This document shows, in pieces, positions 1 to 7,857 of a stretch of DNA of 64,000 bases. The stretch comes from CAVQGZ01 sp963712175. GTDB lineage: Bacteria > Actinomycetota > Actinomycetes > Jiangellales > Jiangellaceae. The notes below the pieces were generated by a model. It was not told the origin of the DNA. It saw only the letters and a program-made list of their open reading frames with translations, and made no database searches. Every line of letters starts with the position of its first letter. Position 1 is the stretch's first letter. The stretch covers positions 496,001 to 560,000 of the forward strand of contig CAVQGZ010000004.1 of assembly GCA_963712175.1 (NCBI GenBank), read 5' to 3'. Both the position numbers and the translations under genes were made by a program.

Positions 1-1
1 C

Positions 2-883
2 TTCCAGCCCGTCTACGACCTGCACAGCGCCCGGGCGCAGCGGGTCGAGGCGCTGCTCCGTGGCTTCACACCGCTGGGGCAGACGCTGCGCCCCCGGGCG
101 CTGCTGCGCGTCGCGGAGGCGACAGGCCGGATGCCCGAGGTCACTCACTGGGTTCTGGAGCACGCGCTGGCCGAGGCTGCCGCCTGGCGTCGCGAGGGCC
201 ACCTCGTCCCGGTCTCGGTGAACCTGGGGTGCTCCGAGCTGGCACTCACGTCGTCGGTCGCCGTCCTGGCCCGGTCGCTGGACAGGGCCGGGCTCCCGGG
301 ACAAGCCCTGGTCGTGGAGCTCAACCGAGACAGCTCCGCGCCGGACCTGGCCGAGGTCGAGTCGGCACGAAGCAGACTCCGTGAGCACAAGATCGCCCTG
401 GTGCTGGAGAACGCGGACACCGACTGGTCGATGGCCGACCTTCACTCATTGAGCCCGGACGAGGTCACCCTCAGTCAGTCCAGCCTGGCCAGCGATGGTG
501 CTGCGACCACCGTCGGGTCTGCCCTGGTCGACGCCGCCACCTACCTCGGGGCTCGGGTCACGGCCAAGCACCTCGACACGGACGCCCTCCTGCGACGAGC
601 AGTGCGCCTGGGGTGCGCCGGCGGGCAGGGATCGCTGCTGGCCCCTGAGTGCGAGCCCGGTCTGCTTGAATGGCGGACACCTCATCTCACATCGCGAGAT
701 GGGACGGCGCGACCCTTGACTGGCCGAGGCGCGGTTGACACATTTCACACGTGCACCCCCACATTCTCGTACGCCGAGCGCGCGTTCGCTGAGACCCGGC
801 GTTCGCGCGACCCCTCGTCCCCACTTGGGCCGGGGGGTTTTTCACGTCCGAGAAGCCACTTCGACGCAGCAGAGGAGAGCTGA
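2..883 (+). CDS. Partial, degenerate EAL-domain protein (3' end)
   Basis: The 5' end lies outside the window; the frame is open from base 2. The translation matches an EAL (cyclic-di-GMP phosphodiesterase) domain: FQPVYDL, then VEALLRG (EAL), SVNLG (conserved Asn), VVELN (conserved Glu), and GGQGSLLAP near the end. Several metal or catalytic positions are lost: DDFGTG is replaced by ENADTD, the K-x-D segment by TLSQ, and AEGVE by AKHLD. The domain is therefore probably enzymatically dead and may only bind ligand or partner. The domain ends near base 680. The frame then runs on through the ilvB promoter and attenuator to a TGA at 881-883, so the last ~65 residues are doubtful; a small frameshift could end the protein at the TGA at 717-719. 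Confidence 0.7.
   Translation, partial: FQPVYDLHSARAQRVEALLRGFTPLGQTLRPRALLRVAEATGRMPEVTHWVLEHALAEAAAWRREGHLVPVSVNLGCSELALTSSVAVLARSLDRAGLPGQALVVELNRDSSAPDLAEVESARSRLREHKIALVLENADTDWSMADLHSLSPDEVTLSQSSLASDGAATTVGSALVDAATYLGARVTAKHLDTDALLRRAVRLGCAGGQGSLLAPECEPGLLEWRTPHLTSRDGTARPLTGRGAVDTFHTCTPTFSYAERAFAETRRSRDPSSPLGPGGFSRPRSHFDAAEES
716..744 (+). promoter_or_regulatory. Probable ilvBNC promoter
   Basis: TTGACT at 716-721 fits a -35 box. After a 17-base spacer comes CACATT at 739-744 as a weak -10. This would place the transcription start at about 751, exactly on the GTG of the leader peptide, making the leader peptide leaderless. A second TTGACA at 735-740 has no good -10 downstream. Inferred from spacing only. 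Confidence 0.5.
751..792 (+). CDS. ilvB leader peptide (attenuator)
   Basis: A 13-residue frame, VHPHILVRRARVR, starts at GTG 751 and ends at TGA 790-792. It carries consecutive Ile-Leu-Val codons, plus a later Val, directly upstream of the acetolactate synthase operon. The reading frame ends 17 bases before the first arm of an intrinsic-terminator-like hairpin. This is the classic arrangement of ribosome-mediated attenuation, in which stalling on scarce Ile, Leu or Val charged tRNA would favour read-through. Leader attenuation of ilvB has been proposed in other actinobacteria. Too short for routine gene finding; the call rests on codon content and position. Confidence 0.7.
   Translation: MHPHILVRRARVR
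810..842 (+). terminator. ilvB attenuator hairpin with T-run
   Basis: ACCCC at 810-814 pairs with GGGGT at 834-838, with an inner CCC/GGG pairing, followed by TTTTT at 838-842. It sits between the leader peptide stop and ilvB. Sequences just upstream (CGCCG at 772-776 and CGGCG at 797-801) can form an alternative stem. Interpreted as a transcription attenuator. Confidence 0.65.
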
Positions 884-2643
884 TGTCGCACGAGATGACC
901 GGTGCCGCGGCCCTGGTCGCAGCCCTCGAGTCGGCCGGAGTCGACACGGTCTTCGGGATCCCCGGTGGAGCGATCCTCCCCGCCTATGACCCGTTGTTCG
1001 ACTCCCACCAGATCCGTCACGTGCTTGTCCGGCACGAGCAGGGCGCCGGCCATGCCGCGTCCGGCTACGCCTACGCCACGGGTCGGGTCGGTGTGTGCAT
1101 GGCGACCAGTGGACCAGGTGCTACGAACCTGGTGACGCCCATCGCGGACGCGTACATGGACTCGGTCCCGATCGTGGCGATCACCGGTCAGGTGCCCAGC
1201 CGGGCCATCGGCACGGATGCCTTCCAGGAGGCCGACATCCGGGGCATCACCATGCCGGTGACCAAGCACAACTACCTGGTCACCGATCCGGCCGAGATCG
1301 GCCCGGCGATTGCCGAGGCCTTCCACGTCGCGGCCACGGGACGACCGGGACCGGTGCTGGTGGACATCAGCAAGGACGCGCTGCAGGCGATGACCACGTT
1401 CCGCTGGCCGGACGTCCCGACGATGCCCGGCTACCGACCCACGACACGCCCGCACAACCGGCAGGTGCAGCAGGCGGCGAAGGCGATCACTGCCTCGCGT
1501 CGTCCCGTCCTCTACATCGGTGGCGGCGTGCTCAAGGCACAGGCGAGTGCCGAGCTGTTCGAGCTCGCCGAGATGACGGGTATCCCCGTGGTCACCACCC
1601 TCATGGCCCGGGGCGCGTTCCCGGACAGCCATCGCCAGCACCTCGGGATGCCCGGCATGCACGGCACCGTGGCCGCGGTGACGGCACTGCAGAAGTCCGA
1701 CCTGCTCATCGCGATCGGCACTCGGTTCGACGACCGGGTGACCGGCAAGCTCGACTCGTTCGCGCCTGACGCGACGGTGATCCACGCCGACATCGACCCG
1801 GCCGAGATCTCCAAGAACCGGCACGCCGACATCCCCATCGTGGGAGACGCCAGGCATGTCCTCGTCGATCTCACCGAGGCGCTGCGCGCGGAGTACGCCC
1901 GGGCCGGCCAGCCCGACTACTCGTCGTGGTGGACCGAGGTGGACTCCTGGCTTGAGCGCTTCCCCCTCGGCTACGCCAGCCCGGACGACGGCAGCCTGGC
2001 GCCGCAGTACGTCATCGAGCGGCTGGGTGCGCTGGCCGGGCCCGACACCCTGTACGTGTCCGGTGTCGGCCAGCACCAGATGTGGGCAGCCCAGTTCATC
2101 AGCTACGAGAAGCCGGGCACGTGGCTCAACTCCGGCGGGCTGGGAACGATGGGCTACTCCGTGCCCGCCGCCATGGGGGCCAAGGTCGGGCGTCCCGACG
2201 CCACCGTCTGGGCCATCGACGGTGACGGCTGCTTCCAGATGACCAACCAGGAGCTCGCCACCTGCTCCATCGAGGGCATCCCGATCAAGGTCGCGGTCAT
2301 CAACAACTCCAGCCTCGGGATGGTGCGTCAGTGGCAGACCCTCTTCTACGAGGAGCGGTACTCCAACACCGACCTGCACACCGGCTCCGACACCGTGCGC
2401 GTTCCTGACTTCGTCAAGCTCGCCGAGGCCTATGGGGCGGTCGGGCTGCGGTGCGAGTCGCCGGCCGAGGTCGACGCCACGATCGAGAAGGCGATGGCCA
2501 TCAACGACCGGCCCGTCGTGGTCGACTTCCAGGTGCACCGCGACGCCATGGTCTGGCCCATGGTGCCGGCCGGGACCAGCAACGACGAGATCCAGGTCGC
2601 CCGAGGTATGGCGCCGGAGTGGGACCGCGAGGAGGGCCTGTGA
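883..2643 (+). CDS. ilvB: Acetolactate synthase large (catalytic) subunit
   Basis: This thiamine diphosphate enzyme condenses two pyruvates to acetolactate (Val/Leu) or pyruvate with 2-oxobutyrate (Ile). The 586-residue protein has the expected length. The PYR domain carries GIPGGAILPAYDPL near residues 25-38 and the catalytic Glu52 in VRHEQGAGHA; the ThDP/Mg motif GDGCFQMTNQELATC begins near residue 447. The ATG at 883 follows a purine-rich stretch (agaggagag), and the upstream EAL frame's TGA overlaps it. It is the first gene of ilvBNC, with the attenuator directly upstream, and its stop overlaps the ilvN start (TGATG). The cofactor residues look intact. Confidence 0.97.
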   Translation: MSHEMTGAAALVAALESAGVDTVFGIPGGAILPAYDPLFDSHQIRHVLVRHEQGAGHAASGYAYATGRVGVCMATSGPGATNLVTPIADAYMDSVPIVAITGQVPSRAIGTDAFQEADIRGITMPVTKHNYLVTDPAEIGPAIAEAFHVAATGRPGPVLVDISKDALQAMTTFRWPDVPTMPGYRPTTRPHNRQVQQAAKAITASRRPVLYIGGGVLKAQASAELFELAEMTGIPVVTTLMARGAFPDSHRQHLGMPGMHGTVAAVTALQKSDLLIAIGTRFDDRVTGKLDSFAPDATVIHADIDPAEISKNRHADIPIVGDARHVLVDLTEALRAEYARAGQPDYSSWWTEVDSWLERFPLGYASPDDGSLAPQYVIERLGALAGPDTLYVSGVGQHQMWAAQFISYEKPGTWLNSGGLGTMGYSVPAAMGAKVGRPDATVWAIDGDGCFQMTNQELATCSIEGIPIKVAVINNSSLGMVRQWQTLFYEERYSNTDLHTGSDTVRVPDFVKLAEAYGAVGLRCESPAEVDATIEKAMAINDRPVVVDFQVHRDAMVWPMVPAGTSNDEIQVARGMAPEWDREEGL

Positions 2644-3209
2644 TGCCAGATCGTTCGTTCGAGCGGGTGACGGGAGGCTCCGAGCGCACCCTGCACACGC
2701 TGTCGGTGCTGGTCGAGAACAAGCCGGGTGTGCTGGCTCGGGTGGCAGGGCTGTTCGCCCGACGCGGGTTCAACATCCACTCGCTGTCGGTGGGGCCGAC
2801 CGAGCACCCCGAGGTCTCCCGCATGACGGTGGTGGTGGCCGTCGAGGGGCTGCCCCTGGAGCAGGTGACCAAGCAGCTGAACAAGCTCGTCAACGTCATC
2901 AAGATCCTCGAGCTCGACAGCGACACGTCCGTGCAGCGCGAGATGCTGCTCGTCAAGGTCAAGGCGGACGCTGCCGCGAGGTCGCACGTGCTGGAGACCG
3001 CCGAGCTGTTCCGCGCGAAGATCGTCGACGTCGCCACCGACGCCGTCACGATCGAGGCCACTGGCAGCGTCGGCAAGCTGCAGGCGCTGCTCGGCGTCCT
3101 GGAGCCGTACGGCATCCGTGAGCTGGCCCAGTCCGGCATGGTGGCACTGGGCCGGGGCGGCCGCTCGATGACCGACCGTACGCTTCGGGCTGCAGATCGC
3201 AGCGCCTGA
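2643..3209 (+). CDS. ilvN: Acetolactate synthase small (regulatory) subunit
   Basis: This subunit activates IlvB and confers valine feedback inhibition. The 188-residue protein begins with an ACT domain at about residues 14-85 (LSVLVENKPGVLARVAGLF, then RRGFNIHSLSVGPTE). The C-terminal domain typical of the family follows (EMLLVKVKA, IVDVATDAVTIE, LEPYGIRELAQSG). The ATG at 2643 shares bases with the ilvB stop codon, indicating translational coupling. A start further upstream in the same frame would lie inside ilvB and is not supported. About 15 extra residues follow the usual end of the family (RSMTDRTLRAADRSA). Confidence 0.96.
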   Translation: MPDRSFERVTGGSERTLHTLSVLVENKPGVLARVAGLFARRGFNIHSLSVGPTEHPEVSRMTVVVAVEGLPLEQVTKQLNKLVNVIKILELDSDTSVQREMLLVKVKADAAARSHVLETAELFRAKIVDVATDAVTIEATGSVGKLQALLGVLEPYGIRELAQSGMVALGRGGRSMTDRTLRAADRSA

Positions 3210-3278
3210 GACAACGACCGAACCCGGGGCGGGCCGCACGAGCGTCCGCGTCGACCAGACCTCAAGGAGATCCCTGCC

Positions 3279-4307
3279 GTGGCAGAGCTGTTCTACGACG
3301 ACGACGCCGACCTCTCGATCATCGCGAACCGGCATGTGGCCGTGCTCGGATACGGCAGCCAGGGGCACGCGCACGCATTGTCGCTGCGTGACTCCGGCGT
3401 CGACGTCCGGGTGGGACTCCCGCAGGGATCGGCCAGCCGCGCGAAGGCCGAGGCCGAGGGCCTTCGGGTGCTGACCCCGTACGAGGCGTGCGAGGAGGCC
3501 AACGTCATCGTCGTCCTGGCGCCCGACCCCGCCCAGCGCGACCTGTACACCGAGGCCATCGAGCCCAACCTGGTGGACGGCGACGCCCTGTTCTTCGGGC
3601 ACGGGTTCAACATCCGGTTCGGCTACGTCAACCCCCCCGCCGGCGTCGACGTGTGCATGGTCGCTCCGAAGGGCCCGGGCCACCTCGTCAGGCGCGAGTA
3701 CAGCGCCGGGCGCGGGGTCCCGGTGCTCGTCGCCGTCGAGCAGGACGCCACCGGCGACGCCTGGCCCCTCACCCTGTCCTATGCCAAGGCCATCGGCGGT
3801 ACTCGGGCCGGCGCGATCAAGACGACGTTCTCCGAGGAGTGCGAGACCGACCTGTTCGGCGAGCAGGCGGTGCTGTGCGGGGGGGTGTCGGCACTGATCC
3901 AGTCCGGCTTCGAGACCCTCACCGAGGCCGGGTACCAGCCCGAGGTGGCCTACTTCGAGTGCCTGCACGAGCTGAAGCTGATCGTCGACCTGATGTACGA
4001 GGGCGGCATCGCCAAGCAGCGGTGGTCGGTGTCCGACACCGCCGAGTACGGCGACTACGTGTCGGGCCCGCGCATCATCGACGCCTCGGTCAAGGCTCGC
4101 ATGGGTGAGGTGCTGGACGAGATCAAGGACGGAACCTTCGCCGCTCGCTTCATCGCGGACCAGGACGCCGGCGCGCCGGAGTTCACCGCCCTGCGACGCA
4201 AGGCCGAGACCCACCCGATCGAGGACGTCGGCCGTGAGCTGCGCGGCCTCATGTCGTGGATCAGGACCGCCGACGACGACTACACGGAAGGGACGGCTGC
4301 CCGCTGA
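3279..4307 (+). CDS. ilvC: Ketol-acid reductoisomerase (NADP+)
   Basis: It converts acetolactate and acetohydroxybutyrate to the dihydroxy acids of the Val/Leu and Ile pathways, using NADPH and Mg2+. The 342-residue length is that of class I enzymes. The Rossmann motif GYGSQGHAHALSL sits near residues 25-37, followed by MVAPKGPGHLVRREY and, in the knotted C-terminal domain, ETDLFGEQAVLCGG with the metal-binding acidic residues. The GTG at 3279 has an aaggaga ribosome site about 8 bases upstream. It lies 69 bases after ilvN and is probably co-transcribed with it. The palindromic repeat cluster after the stop could terminate the operon. Confidence 0.97.
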   Translation: MAELFYDDDADLSIIANRHVAVLGYGSQGHAHALSLRDSGVDVRVGLPQGSASRAKAEAEGLRVLTPYEACEEANVIVVLAPDPAQRDLYTEAIEPNLVDGDALFFGHGFNIRFGYVNPPAGVDVCMVAPKGPGHLVRREYSAGRGVPVLVAVEQDATGDAWPLTLSYAKAIGGTRAGAIKTTFSEECETDLFGEQAVLCGGVSALIQSGFETLTEAGYQPEVAYFECLHELKLIVDLMYEGGIAKQRWSVSDTAEYGDYVSGPRIIDASVKARMGEVLDEIKDGTFAARFIADQDAGAPEFTALRRKAETHPIEDVGRELRGLMSWIRTADDDYTEGTAAR

Positions 4308-4341
4308 CCCGCCCCTCCTGCCCCCGATGATCACGGCAGGT

Positions 4342-4440
4342 AGGTGAACGGGTGCTTGCCGGGGCTTGCACACCTCGGCAGGCACCCGTTCACCTCGGCA
4401 GGCACCCGTTCGCCTCGGCAGGCACCCGTTCGCCTCGGCA
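4342..4440 (+). repeat. 20-bp tandem repeat with an inverted copy forming a long hairpin
   Basis: A 20-bp unit, CACCTCGGCAGGCACCCGTT, occurs in tandem at 4371-4390, 4391-4410 and 4411-4430 (third copy CGCCTC...), with partial copies up to about 4455. Upstream, 4342-4361 is the inverse complement of 4376-4395 with 19 Watson-Crick pairs and one G-U, around a 14-base loop. It could act as the ilvBNC terminator, although no T-run follows. The repeat may belong to a dispersed palindromic repeat family; only one locus is visible here. Confidence 0.8.
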
Positions 4441-4484
4441 GGGCGCCTCGGCAGGGTCGGCGCCCGGTCTGGCACGCTGAGGCC

Positions 4485-5075
4485 ATGGCCATCGAGGCGA
4501 CGGCGCCCGACGGCAAGCCCATGCTCACGGTCACCGACGCCGCGGACCTCGAGCGGTGGTTGGCTGCCGAGCACGCCCGCCCGTCAGGCGTCTGGCTCGT
4601 TCGGGCCCGCCGCGGGTCCGACCATCCGGTGCTCGCCTACGAGGACATGATCGAGGTCCTGCTCTGCTACGGCTGGGTCGACGCGGTCATCAAGCCGCTG
4701 GACGAAGGACGCTCCCTGCTCTGGGTCAGCCCACGCCGCAAGGGCAGTGTGTGGTCCAAGCCGAACAAGGAGCGCCTTGCCCGCCTCGCCGAGCAGCGGC
4801 GTATCCAGCCGCCCGGGCAGGCCGTCATCGACCGCGCCATGGCGGACGGGTCGTGGACGACCATCGACAGCGCCGAGAACCTCGAGGTTCCCGACGACCT
4901 CGCGGCCGCGTTCGAGCACGACCCCACGGCCCGGGCCAACTTCGACGCCTTCCCGCCCTCGTCGCGCAAGGCCTACCTGGCGAGCATCGCGATGGCCAAG
5001 ACCTCGGCGACACGGGCTCGTCGCATCGCCGTGACTGTGACGCGCTCCCGGGAGAACCTGCGCCCTGGCGCCTGA
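4485..5075 (+). CDS. YdeI/OmpD-associated family protein
   Basis: The 196-residue protein resembles the YdeI family (often annotated as bacteriocin-protection or OmpD-associated). Typical segments are SGVWLVRARRGS, YEDMIEVLLCYGWVD near residue 50, LLWVSPRRKGSVWSKPNKER near residue 75, and the C-terminal FPPSSRKAYLASIAMAKT with the basic tail ARRIAVTV. Biochemical function is unknown. The ATG at 4485 was chosen because the conserved region begins just after it. The frame is open further upstream, but that part is translated repeat. TGGCACGCT at 4470-4478 lies 7 bases before the ATG and may be the -10 of a leaderless transcript. Confidence 0.85.
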   Translation: MAIEATAPDGKPMLTVTDAADLERWLAAEHARPSGVWLVRARRGSDHPVLAYEDMIEVLLCYGWVDAVIKPLDEGRSLLWVSPRRKGSVWSKPNKERLARLAEQRRIQPPGQAVIDRAMADGSWTTIDSAENLEVPDDLAAAFEHDPTARANFDAFPPSSRKAYLASIAMAKTSATRARRIAVTVTRSRENLRPGA

Positions 5076-5179
5076 CATCCCCACCTACGCCGGTGGCCTA
5101 CCATGGACCCGCAGGCCCAGCGGTGTGCCTGGTCTCGTGCCCCCGTCGCCCCGTCTGGGGCGTGTGCGAAAGGCCCCGT

Positions 5180-6769
5180 GTGAGCAAGCCCATCGTTCTC
5201 ATCGCCGAAGAGCTGTCGCCTGCGACCGTCGACGCCCTCGGTCCCGACTTCGAGATCCGTCGATGCGACGGCGCCGACCGCGCCGACCTGCTTCCCGCCA
5301 TCGTCGACGTCGACGCGATACTCGTTCGCAGCGCGACGCGAGTGGACGCCGAGGCCATCGCGGCCGCGTCCCGGCTCAAGGTGATCGCCCGCGCCGGAGT
5401 CGGCCTCGACAACGTCGACGTCAAGGCCGCGACCCAGGCCGGGGTCATGGTCGTCAACGCGCCGACCTCCAACATCGTCAGCGCCGCTGAGCTCGCGATC
5501 GGCCTGCTGCTGGCCACCGCGAGGCGCATCCCCGAGGCAAACGAGTCTCTCAAGCGGGGCGAGTGGAAGCGCAGCAAGTTCTCCGGCGTCGAGCTGTACG
5601 AGAAGACCGCCGGCATCGTCGGGCTCGGGCGCATCGGCGTCCTGGTGGCCCAGCGCCTGTCGGCCTTCGGCATGAAGATCGTGGCCTACGACCCCTACGT
5701 CCCGGCCGTGCGAGCTGCGCAGATGGGTGTGCGCCTGGTGTCGCTGGACGAGCTCCTGTCCACCAGCGACATCATCAGCGTGCACCTGCCCAAGACTCCG
5801 GAGACCCTCGGCCTCATCGGGGACGAGTCCCTGTCGGCCGTGAAGCCGGGCGCCATCCTGATCAATGCGGCGCGCGGTGGGATCGTCGACGAGACCGCGC
5901 TGTACTCCGCGCTCAAGGAGGGCACGCTCGGCGCAGCTGGCCTCGACGTCTATGCCAGCGAGCCCTGCACCGACTCCCCGCTGTTCGAGCTCGACAACGT
6001 GGTGGTCACCCCTCACCTGGGTGCGTCGACGGCCGAGGCTCAGGAGAAGGCCGGCGTCGCGGTAGCCCGCTCGGTACGCCTCGCGCTGGCCGGCGAGCTC
6101 GTCCCGGACGCCGTCAACGTCAAGGGTGGTCCGATCGCCGAAGAGGTGCGGCCCGCTATCGGTCTCGCCGAGAAGCTCGGACGCATCTTCACCAGCCTCG
6201 CCGGTGGCGCCGCCTGCCAGATCGACGTCGAGGTGCGTGGGCAGATCGCCTCCGAGGACGTGAAGATCCTCGAGCTCGCGGCCCTGAAGGGCGTGTTCAC
6301 CGACGTCGTCTCCGAGGGCGTGAGCTATGTCAACGCCCCCGTCATCGCCGCCGACCGCGACGTCGAGGTGCGCCTGGTCACCGACGAGGAGAGCCCCGAC
6401 TACCGCAACCTCATCACCGTCCGCGGCACGCTCACTGACGGGCGGGCCCACTCGGTCTCAGGAACCCTCGTCGGGACCCGCTACGTCGAGAAGCTCGTCG
6501 AGGTGGACGGCTACGACATCGAGGTCCAACCGAGCGAGCACATGGTGTTCATGCGCTACGCCGACCGGCCGGGCATCGTGGGCACCGTCGGGCAGATCCT
6601 CGGCGAGGAGTCGGTGAACATCGCGGGGATGCAGGTCAGCCGAGACGCCAAGGGTGGGCAGGCGCTGGTGGGCATGACCGTCGACTCGGCTGTCTCGGCC
6701 GACCTTCTCGCCCGGATGCTCGCCGAGATCGGCGCTGACTTCGGACGAGCCGTCGACCTGGTCGACTGA
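5180..6769 (+). CDS. serA: D-3-phosphoglycerate dehydrogenase (long form)
   Basis: It catalyses the first committed step of serine synthesis, 3-phosphoglycerate to 3-phosphohydroxypyruvate with NAD+. The GTG at 5180 (VSKPIVLIAEELSP) gives 529 residues, the long form typical of actinobacteria. Order: substrate/NAD domain with RAGVGLDNVDVKAAT, GIVGLGRIG and the catalytic His segment TPHLGASTAEAQEKAG; then the ASB (intervening) domain; then a C-terminal ACT domain (MRYADRPGIVGTVGQIL) for serine feedback. An upstream extension of the frame reads through the YdeI gene and is rejected. TACCAT at 5099-5104 is a possible -10. It sits between ilvC and leuB but is probably its own transcription unit. 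Confidence 0.97.
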   Translation: MSKPIVLIAEELSPATVDALGPDFEIRRCDGADRADLLPAIVDVDAILVRSATRVDAEAIAAASRLKVIARAGVGLDNVDVKAATQAGVMVVNAPTSNIVSAAELAIGLLLATARRIPEANESLKRGEWKRSKFSGVELYEKTAGIVGLGRIGVLVAQRLSAFGMKIVAYDPYVPAVRAAQMGVRLVSLDELLSTSDIISVHLPKTPETLGLIGDESLSAVKPGAILINAARGGIVDETALYSALKEGTLGAAGLDVYASEPCTDSPLFELDNVVVTPHLGASTAEAQEKAGVAVARSVRLALAGELVPDAVNVKGGPIAEEVRPAIGLAEKLGRIFTSLAGGAACQIDVEVRGQIASEDVKILELAALKGVFTDVVSEGVSYVNAPVIAADRDVEVRLVTDEESPDYRNLITVRGTLTDGRAHSVSGTLVGTRYVEKLVEVDGYDIEVQPSEHMVFMRYADRPGIVGTVGQILGEESVNIAGMQVSRDAKGGQALVGMTVDSAVSADLLARMLAEIGADFGRAVDLVD

Positions 6770-6792
6770 CGCGGCAACTACGCTCCCTCGCC

Positions 6793-7857
6793 ATGTCGAG
6801 GCTGACTCTTGCCGCCATCGAGGGCGATGGCATCGGTCCTGAGGTCGTTGCGGAGGCGCTGAAGGTGCTGCAGGCTGCTGTAGCGCCGTCGGGCGTCACC
6901 GTCGACACCACGTCCTACGACCTCGGTGCGCGCCGCTGGCATGCCACGGGGGAGGCCTTGCCCGACTCCGTGCTGGACGAGCTGGCCGGCCACGACGCGA
7001 TCCTGCTCGGTGCCGTGGGCGACCCCTCGGTTCCCAGCGGTGTCCTCGAGCGTGGGCTGCTGCTGCGTCTGCGCTTCGCCTTCGACCACTACGTGAACCT
7101 GCGCCCCAGCCGTCTCTACACCGGGGTCGCGTCGGTTCTGGCCGAGCCCGGGGACGTCGACTTCGTCGTGGTCCGCGAGGGGACCGAGGGTCCGTACGTG
7201 GGCAACGGCGGTGCCGTGCGAGTCGGCACCCCGCAGGAGATCGCGACGGAGGTGAGCATCAACACCGCCTACGGCGTCGAGCGTGTCGTGCGCGACGCCT
7301 TCCGTCGAGCGTCCCAACGCACCCGCAAGAAGCTCACCCTCGTCCACAAGCACAACGTCCTGGTCCACGCCGGACACCTGTGGCGGCGCACGGTAGAAGC
7401 CGTCGCGGCTGACTACCCCGAGGTGGGCGTGGACTACCTGCACGTCGACGCGGCCACCATCGTCATGGTGGCCGACCCGGGCCGGTTCGACGTCATCGTG
7501 ACAGACAACCTGTTCGGCGACATCGTGACCGACCTCGCGGCCGCCGTCACCGGCGGCATCGGGCTGGCCGCCAGCGGCAACATCAACCCTGAGGGAACGG
7601 CTCCGTCGATGTTCGAACCCGTGCACGGCTCCGCGCCCGACATCGCCGGGCAGGCCAAGGCGGACCCCACTGCGGCGATCCTCTCCGCAGCCATGCTGCT
7701 GGACCACCTCGGTTTCCGCGCCGAGGCCATCCGGGTCGAGCATGCCGTGGCCCTCGACCTGGCCGATCGGCCGACCACGCCGCGCAGCACGCCCGAGGTC
7801 GGGGACGCTGTCCTCGCCGCCCTCGAGTCCGGTGCCGCACCCCAGGAGCGACCATGA
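6793..7857 (+). CDS. leuB: 3-isopropylmalate dehydrogenase
   Basis: It oxidises and decarboxylates 3-isopropylmalate to 2-oxoisocaproate in leucine synthesis; homologous enzymes also act on methylmalate from the citramalate route. The 354-residue protein shows AAIEGDGIGPEVV at the N-terminus, RPSRLYTGV and FVVVREGTEGPY, the metal-binding DLFGDIVTDLAAAVTGGIG segment, and FEPVHGSAPDIAG near residue 275. No ribosome site precedes the ATG, but TACGCT at 6779-6784 ends 9 bases before it, which fits a leaderless message. The stop overlaps the ilvE start (ATGA), so the two are probably coupled. Confidence 0.97.
   Translation: MSRLTLAAIEGDGIGPEVVAEALKVLQAAVAPSGVTVDTTSYDLGARRWHATGEALPDSVLDELAGHDAILLGAVGDPSVPSGVLERGLLLRLRFAFDHYVNLRPSRLYTGVASVLAEPGDVDFVVVREGTEGPYVGNGGAVRVGTPQEIATEVSINTAYGVERVVRDAFRRASQRTRKKLTLVHKHNVLVHAGHLWRRTVEAVAADYPEVGVDYLHVDAATIVMVADPGRFDVIVTDNLFGDIVTDLAAAVTGGIGLAASGNINPEGTAPSMFEPVHGSAPDIAGQAKADPTAAILSAAMLLDHLGFRAEAIRVEHAVALDLADRPTTPRSTPEVGDAVLAALESGAAPQERP

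Noticed and set aside
735..763. TTGACA at 735-740 as the ilvB -35
   Set aside because: No acceptable -10 lies 16-19 bases downstream, and the start would fall inside the leader peptide.
745..2538. Long antisense frame opposite ilvB
   Set aside because: A high-GC shadow frame: no family similarity, no start signals, and ilvB is clearly real on the other strand. The same applies to the long antisense frames opposite leuC, recG, glnD, ffh and smc.
4371..4440. Tandem repeats as a CRISPR array
   Set aside because: The 20-bp units abut each other with no spacers, and no cas genes are present.
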